Assembly: GCF_039522025.1 (NCBI RefSeq)
Contig: NZ_BAAADB010000029.1
Span: 349,634-413,633, forward strand
Reading direction: 5' to 3'
Origin: Deinococcus depolymerans
Lineage (GTDB): Bacteria > Deinococcota > Deinococci > Deinococcales > Deinococcaceae
DNA length: 64,000 nt
The notes below the pieces were generated by a model. It did no database searches, was not told the origin of the DNA, and worked only from the letters and a program-made list of their open reading frames with translations. Position 1 is the first letter of the stretch. Every line of letters begins with the position of its first letter. Positions 59,532 to 64,000 of this stretch are shown here, in pieces. The translations under genes were made by a program, and so were the position numbers.

Positions 59532-60479
59532 ATGACGACCGCCCTGACCATTCCGACTTCCGACGGGCACGTGGCGGCCCTGCAGGCGGCCCTGACGCAA
59601 CTGGACAGCGTCATCCTGGGGAAGGGCGGGCAGGTGCGGCTCGCGCTGACCTGCCTGCTGGCACGCGGGCACCTGCTGATCGAGGATCAGCCGGGCGTGG
59701 GCAAGACCACGCTGGCGCAGGCGCTGGCCCGCACCTGCGGCCTGGAGTTCCGGCGCGTGCAGTTCACGGCGGACCTGCTGCCCGCCGACCTGACCGGCGT
59801 GAGCGTCTGGGACGCCCCGGCGGCCGCGTTCCGCTTCGTGCCGGGGCCGGTGTTCAGCGAGATGCTGCTGGCCGACGAGATCAACCGCGCCACGCCCCGC
59901 ACGCAGGGCGCGCTGCTGGAAGCCATGGAGGAACGGCAGGTCTCGGAAGGCGGCGTGACCCGCCCGCTGCCGCAGCCGTTCTTCGTGATCGCCACGCAGA
60001 ACCCGGCGGCGTTCGTGGGCACCAGCCCCCTGCCGGAAGCGCAACTGGACCGCTTCCTGATGACCGTCACGCTGGGCTACCCGGACGTGCGCGCCGAGCG
60101 GCAACTGCTGGAAACGGGCGGCCGCAGCCAGAGCGTCCGGGATCTGGGCGCCGTCCTGAGCGCCCCGGCCCTGCTGGCCATGCAGGCCGGGGTGGACCGT
60201 GTGCACGCCGCCGCGCCGCTGCTGGATTACCTGCAACTGCTGGCCCGCGCCACCCGCGAGCACCCCGCGCTGGCGGCGGGCCTGAGTCCGCGCGCGCTGC
60301 TGGCGTTGCTGGCCGCCGCGCGCGCCTGGGCGTACCTGCACGGGCGGCCCATGGTGCTGCCCGAGGACGTGCAGGCCGTGTTCCCGGCGCTGGCCGCGCA
60401 CCGCCTGCCGCCCCGCGACCCGTCCGTGAACGTGAGCGCGATCCTCACGGCGCTGCTGGCCGACACGCCCATCCCCTGA
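59532..60479 (+). CDS. MoxR-family AAA ATPase
   Basis: The 315-residue ATPase is of the MoxR type that works with DUF58/VWA or transglutaminase partners. It shows Walker A EDQPGVGKTTLAQALA (about 52-67), ADEINRATPRTQGALLEAME (Walker B plus the family's RTQ segment, about 115-134), the sensor-1 IATQNP and the QLDRFLM arginine-finger region. ATG at 59532. The partner gene starts 1 nt after its stop, so they form a unit. Confidence 0.93.
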   Translation: MTTALTIPTSDGHVAALQAALTQLDSVILGKGGQVRLALTCLLARGHLLIEDQPGVGKTTLAQALARTCGLEFRRVQFTADLLPADLTGVSVWDAPAAAFRFVPGPVFSEMLLADEINRATPRTQGALLEAMEERQVSEGGVTRPLPQPFFVIATQNPAAFVGTSPLPEAQLDRFLMTVTLGYPDVRAERQLLETGGRSQSVRDLGAVLSAPALLAMQAGVDRVHAAAPLLDYLQLLARATREHPALAAGLSPRALLALLAAARAWAYLHGRPMVLPEDVQAVFPALAAHRLPPRDPSVNVSAILTALLADTPIP

Positions 60480-60480
60480 G

Positions 60481-63411
60481 ATGACCCGCCCCGCGACCAC
60501 CGCGCCCGCCCCCGCCTCCCGCCTGAGCGCCGCGCTGCACCTGCGACCCACGGGGTTCGGGCTGGCGTTCCTGATCCTGATCCTGCTGACACTCATCGGC
60601 TGCGTGAACTACGGCCTGAGCCTCGGGTACGGCCTGACGTTCCTGCTGGGCGGCGTGTGGGTGATCACGGCGGCGCAGGCCATGCGGGCCGCGCGCAGCC
60701 TGACCCTGACGGTCCGTCCGTCCGGCTCCGCGCACGCCGGGCAGGACGCCCCGCTGACCGTGCAGGCCCAGGCGTCCGGGGACAGCGGCACGCTGGAAAT
60801 CCGCCTGCACGCCCAGGGCCGCGAGCTACGTGCGGCGCTGCACGTACCCGCAGGCGGCGCGGCAATGAACGTGGCGTTCCCGACCGCCGTGCGCGGCCCC
60901 CTGACCCTGAGTGTGCAGGCGTCCGCGCTGGACCGCCTGGGCCTGTGGCGCGCGGCGCTGCCCGCCCCGCCCGCCCCGCTGACGCTGCTGGTGTGGCCCG
61001 CCCCGGAACGCCCGGTCCCGCCGGTCCCCGTCCGCGCGGCGCCCGGCGTGGGCGGCGAGGGCCTGCGCGGCCCCGGTGACGAGGAATTCGCGGGCCTGCG
61101 CCCCTACCAGCCGGGCGACTCGCCCCGGCAGGTGTCGTGGCGGCACGTGGCCCGCACCGGGCAACTCCTGACCCGCGAGACCGACGCCGCGCGCGGACAC
61201 GCCACCGACCTGCACTGGCAGGACGCCCCCGGCGACCCCGAGGCCCGCGCCTCCCGCCTGAGCGCCTGGGCGCAGCACCTCTCGGCGCTGGGCACGCCGT
61301 TCGCGCTGACCCTGCCCGCCACGCACCTGAAGGCCGCCAGCGGCGAGGCGCACCTGCACGCCACGCTGAACGCCCTGGCGACCGTGGACCCCCTGCCCGC
61401 CGCGCCCGTCCCCGCCAGGGGCGCGGCGCGGCTGGTGTCGCACGCCGCCACGCTGGTCACGCAGGCCACGCCCCCCACCCTGCTGGCCCTGGCGGTCACG
61501 CTGGCGCCCGGCGCGCTGCGGCAACCCGTGTGGATCACGCTGCCGGTTGCGCTGCTGCTGGCGCACGCCCTGGCCCGCGTGCAACCGCGCCCCGGCCGGA
61601 CCCTGACCCCGCTGCCCGTGTGGCTGCTGGCGCTGCTGGCCGTCGGCGGGGCCGCCGCGCTGATCGCCACGCAGGGCACCCTGCTGGGCCGCGACGCCGG
61701 AACGGCCTTCCTGGGCCTGCTGATCGCCCTGAAAACCGCCGAGAGCCGCTCGCCCCGCGACGGACGCATCCTGATCCTGCTGGGCCTGTTCATGACCAGC
61801 ACGCACTACTTCTACAGCCAGGGGCCGCTCGCAGCGCTGCACACCCTGCTCAGTGCCGCGTTCCTGCTGGCCGCCGCGCCCGCCTGGATCGCCCCGGCCC
61901 CCCGTGACTCCGCCGGCCCGGAGATGGCTGAACCGGCCCGCCCGGCCACGCTGACCTTCCCGCTGCGGGACTCCCTCCTGCGTGCCGGCCACCTGCTGAT
62001 CCTGGCCGCGCCACTGGCACTGGTGCTGTTCGTGCTGTTCCCCCGCCCGGCCGGGCCGCTGTGGCAACTGCCGGTGCGGGGGCAGGCCACCACCGGCCTG
62101 AGCAACGAGATCAGCGCCGGCGAGTACTCGAACCTCGCGCAGAACAGCGCCGTCGCCTTCCGCGCCGACTTCCAGGGCGCGCTGCCCCGCCCCGAGGAAC
62201 GCTACTGGCGCGGCCCCGTCTACGAGGAGTACGACGGCCGCACCTGGCGGCAGGTCCGCGTGCCCGGCGGAACGCCCAGCGTGGACGTGACCGGCCCACC
62301 CCTGAACTACACCCTGACCCTGGAACCCAGCGGCAACCCCTGGCTGCTGGCCCTCGACGTGCCCCTGAGCGTCCCGGACGGCGCGTTCCTGACCACCGCC
62401 TTCCAGGCCGTCACCCCCCGACCCGTCACCACCCGCCGCCGCGTGGAACTCCAGAGCCGCGCCGCCCGCCTGGGCGTGCAGGAGGACCCGGACCGACTGG
62501 CCTTCGACCTGCAACTCCCCGCCGGACAGAACCCCCGCGCGGTCGCCCTGGCCGCCCGCTGGCGCAACCTGAGCCCCCAGGCGCGCGTGCAGGCGGGCCT
62601 GGAGCTGCTGCGCACCGGGGGCTTCACGTACACCCTGACCCCACCACTGCTGCCCGAACAGGACCGCGTGGACGCCTTCCTGTTCAGCTCCCGCCAGGGC
62701 TTCTGCGAACACTACGCCAGCGCCTTCGCGGTCCTCATGCGCGCCGCCGGCCTCAGCGCCCGCGTCGTCGGCGGCTACCAGGGCGGCGAGCAGAACGGCC
62801 CGTACCTGATCGTGCGCCAGCAGGACGCCCACGCCTGGACGGAAATCTGGCTGCCCGGCCAGGGCTGGGTCCGCGTGGACCCCACCGCCGTCGTCGCGCC
62901 CGCCCGCGTCAGCGCCGGCCTGAACACCGCCCTGACCCGCCCGCAGGCCGCCGCCCCCGCCGCACCCGGCACCCTCAAACGCCTGCAACTGCGCCTGGAC
63001 GCCATCCAGAACCGCTGGAACGACCTCGTCGTCGACTACGACGGAGGCCGCCAGAGCGACCTGCTCACCCGCGCCGGACTGAGCGGCGTGGGCAGCACCC
63101 CGTACCTGCTGCTGCTCCCCACCCTGATCGCCCTCACCCTGCTCCCCGCCCTGCTGCTCGCCCGCCGCCGCGCCCGCCCCACCGACCCCGCCAGCCGCGC
63201 CCTGCACGACCTGAGCGTCCGCCTGCACCTGCCCCGCGCCCCCGGCGAAACCCCCACCGCGTACATGACCCGCGCCGCCACGCAACACCCGCACCTGCAC
63301 GCCGCCCTTCAGGACGTCCTGAACGCCTACCACGCCGCCCGCTACGCCCCGCACCCCACCCCGGACACCCTGACCCGCCTGCGGCAGGCGGTCCGACGCG
63401 TGCGCCGCTGA
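60481..63411 (+). CDS. DUF58-transglutaminase (TgpA-like) fusion protein
   Basis: The 976-residue product joins two proteins normally encoded side by side. Residues about 1-340 form the DUF58 part: two N-terminal helices (about 28-64), then LRPYQPGDSPRQVSWRHVAR (about 206-225). Residues about 345-540 are a multi-helix membrane block of DUF3488/TgpA type. Residues about 545-870 are an outer domain with a transglutaminase-like core: catalytic Cys in GFCEHYASAF (about 740), His in DAHAWTEIWL (about 783) and Asp in VRVDPTAV (about 800). A last membrane helix (about 878-900) leads to a cytoplasmic tail. It may cross-link or proteolyse envelope proteins under MoxR control. Confidence 0.9.
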   Translation: MTRPATTAPAPASRLSAALHLRPTGFGLAFLILILLTLIGCVNYGLSLGYGLTFLLGGVWVITAAQAMRAARSLTLTVRPSGSAHAGQDAPLTVQAQASGDSGTLEIRLHAQGRELRAALHVPAGGAAMNVAFPTAVRGPLTLSVQASALDRLGLWRAALPAPPAPLTLLVWPAPERPVPPVPVRAAPGVGGEGLRGPGDEEFAGLRPYQPGDSPRQVSWRHVARTGQLLTRETDAARGHATDLHWQDAPGDPEARASRLSAWAQHLSALGTPFALTLPATHLKAASGEAHLHATLNALATVDPLPAAPVPARGAARLVSHAATLVTQATPPTLLALAVTLAPGALRQPVWITLPVALLLAHALARVQPRPGRTLTPLPVWLLALLAVGGAAALIATQGTLLGRDAGTAFLGLLIALKTAESRSPRDGRILILLGLFMTSTHYFYSQGPLAALHTLLSAAFLLAAAPAWIAPAPRDSAGPEMAEPARPATLTFPLRDSLLRAGHLLILAAPLALVLFVLFPRPAGPLWQLPVRGQATTGLSNEISAGEYSNLAQNSAVAFRADFQGALPRPEERYWRGPVYEEYDGRTWRQVRVPGGTPSVDVTGPPLNYTLTLEPSGNPWLLALDVPLSVPDGAFLTTAFQAVTPRPVTTRRRVELQSRAARLGVQEDPDRLAFDLQLPAGQNPRAVALAARWRNLSPQARVQAGLELLRTGGFTYTLTPPLLPEQDRVDAFLFSSRQGFCEHYASAFAVLMRAAGLSARVVGGYQGGEQNGPYLIVRQQDAHAWTEIWLPGQGWVRVDPTAVVAPARVSAGLNTALTRPQAAAPAAPGTLKRLQLRLDAIQNRWNDLVVDYDGGRQSDLLTRAGLSGVGSTPYLLLLPTLIALTLLPALLLARRRARPTDPASRALHDLSVRLHLPRAPGETPTAYMTRAATQHPHLHAALQDVLNAYHAARYAPHPTPDTLTRLRQAVRRVRR

Positions 63412-63531
63412 CCGGAACGAGAGGCTCCCGCCACCCGACACGCACGACCGGGAACGGCAGGAACATCCCGTTGTTCCCCGGAGCGGCACTGGACGGCAGT
63501 CCATCGTACCCACCAGTCAGGTCAGAGCCCG

Positions 63532-63924
63532 GATAACAAGCTGGAGTTCATCGAGACGACCCCCGAGCGTCTCTTCTTCGTCGCACAGCCCGCCGATGCC
63601 CAGCCCAGGCCCGCGCCGGAAGGCCACAGCGACCTGAGCCGGAACTGGGTGGGCGCGGGGCATCTCAAGATCGGGGATACCATCAAGCAGGCCGACGGCA
63701 CCACCGGATTGGTCGCCAACGTCACCACCGTGCAGCAGACGCGCGAGATGTTCAACCTCACCGTCAGCGAAGCCCACACCTACTACGTCGGGCAGGATGG
63801 GTGGCTGGCACATAATGCCCCTGCTGCAACTGGAATCGGTCTTAAGCAAGTTGCTTTTGAATTCACGCTACCCTCCAGCGTGTGGGTAGTTGGCTGGAAC
63901 TATGCCCGACAGGGAACGCCTTGA
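63532..63924 (+). pseudogene. C-terminal half of a Hint (intein-like) domain
   Basis: The reading frame DNKLEFIETTPERLFFVAQ ... NWVGAGHLKIGDTIKQADG ... MFNLTVSEAHTYYVGQDGWL then AHNA is the second half of a Hint domain, with the typical terminal HN dipeptide. These sit before the C-terminal toxin in RHS and other polymorphic toxin proteins. The N-terminal half with its catalytic cysteine is missing, and no good start codon is present (GTG at 63649 is internal to the homology). The frame happens to be in phase with the preceding gene but separated by its TGA. After HNA comes a divergent 35-residue tail with lower G+C (46 of 90 bases G or C at 63811-63900). Confidence 0.65.
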
Positions 63925-64000
63925 GGCCGTGACAGCCACGCTCGCAGCGTCCAAACGCGATCGGTCAGCCCAATCGCCATCGCCGGTGTGCGCTGGAGGT
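63902..64000 (+). CDS. Possible partial frame at the window edge
   Basis: An ATG at 63902 overlaps the end of the Hint remnant by 23 nt in another frame and stays open for 33 codons to the window edge (starts MPDRERLEAVTATLAASKRD). It could be an immunity gene, a further toxin tail, or chance. No ribosome site is obvious. Confidence 0.2.
   Translation, partial: MPDRERLEAVTATLAASKRDRSAQSPSPVCAGG

Noticed and set aside
60826..63513. An 895-codon reverse frame opposite the DUF58-transglutaminase gene
   Set aside because: The plus-strand protein has intact catalytic motifs and domains; the reverse frame is Gly/Gln/Arg/Val-rich shadow. The same applies to similar frames at 6377-8044, 10495-12066, 13593-14930 and 23929-26052.
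63412..63924. Hint frame as a readthrough extension of the transglutaminase gene
   Set aside because: The frames are in phase, but about 120 nt of non-homologous sequence and a normal TGA lie between; the shared phase is probably chance.

Overview
The window is very G+C-rich and gene-dense, and its gene set and gene style (many TAnnnT boxes 6-7 nt in front of start codons without Shine-Dalgarno sequences, frequent GTG starts, ATGA/GTGA overlaps) point to Deinococcus or a close relative. That assignment rests on recognising protein families by eye, not on a database search.

Layout. 1-1414: leftward succinate dehydrogenase genes sdhC-sdhD-sdhA (sdhA runs off the left edge). 1643-4784: a small hypothetical gene, the first copy of a dispersed repeat, and a large surface lipoprotein. 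4966-10060: a leucine operon (leuC, a LysE-type exporter, an unknown acidic protein, leuD, leuB) preceded by what looks like a classical attenuator: a 21-codon leader peptide with three consecutive CTT leucine codons, then a terminator hairpin. 10137-18261: small unknown genes, a MocR-type regulator and a leftward envelope operon (bifunctional penicillin-binding protein, VWA protein, coiled-coil membrane protein). 18618-26000: a PLP enzyme, a DUF4127 protein, a MacB/LolD-like ABC pair and two exported proteins. 26065-34106: alr facing a long leftward core cluster rpsB-tsf-pyrH-frr-cdsA-dxr-rseP (translation, UMP kinase, phospholipid and isoprenoid synthesis, site-2 protease). 34343-38602: an APH(6)-like kinase, uppP, a heme oxidative demethylase-like gene translationally coupled to a lipoprotein barnase-type RNase and its barstar, a decayed gene, and tRNA-Lys(UUU). 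38721-45665: ffh, a MazG-like protein, thiolase and 3-hydroxyacyl-CoA dehydrogenase genes around YciI-like and unknown genes, an exported protein, an AhpD-like protein and a metallo-beta-lactamase-fold protein. 45734-53682: a nucleoside-type ABC importer whose binding-protein gene is separated from its permease and ATPase genes by a cell-envelope redox block (msrP, msrQ, a TlpA-like thioredoxin, a DsbD-alpha-like protein). 53909-63411: a PPP-type phosphatase, a tandemly duplicated HspR-like MerR regulator, an M20 peptidase coupled to purN, a hotdog protein with an operator-like palindrome, methylmalonyl-CoA epimerase, a VanZ-like protein, MoxR, and a DUF58-transglutaminase fusion. 63532-64000: the C-terminal half of a Hint (polymorphic-toxin) domain at the right edge.

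The most striking unexplained structure is a family of about 130-160 bp interspersed repeats (nine main copies plus partial tandem copies). Each full unit has ATACGG...CCGTAT ends and two hairpins. The first hairpin exists in two sequence versions with compensatory stem changes, so structure is conserved. The ends are fused to genes: six units share bases with a stop codon, and one copy (49502-49637) begins in the stop codon of one gene and ends by supplying the Shine-Dalgarno and the AT of the start codon of the next.
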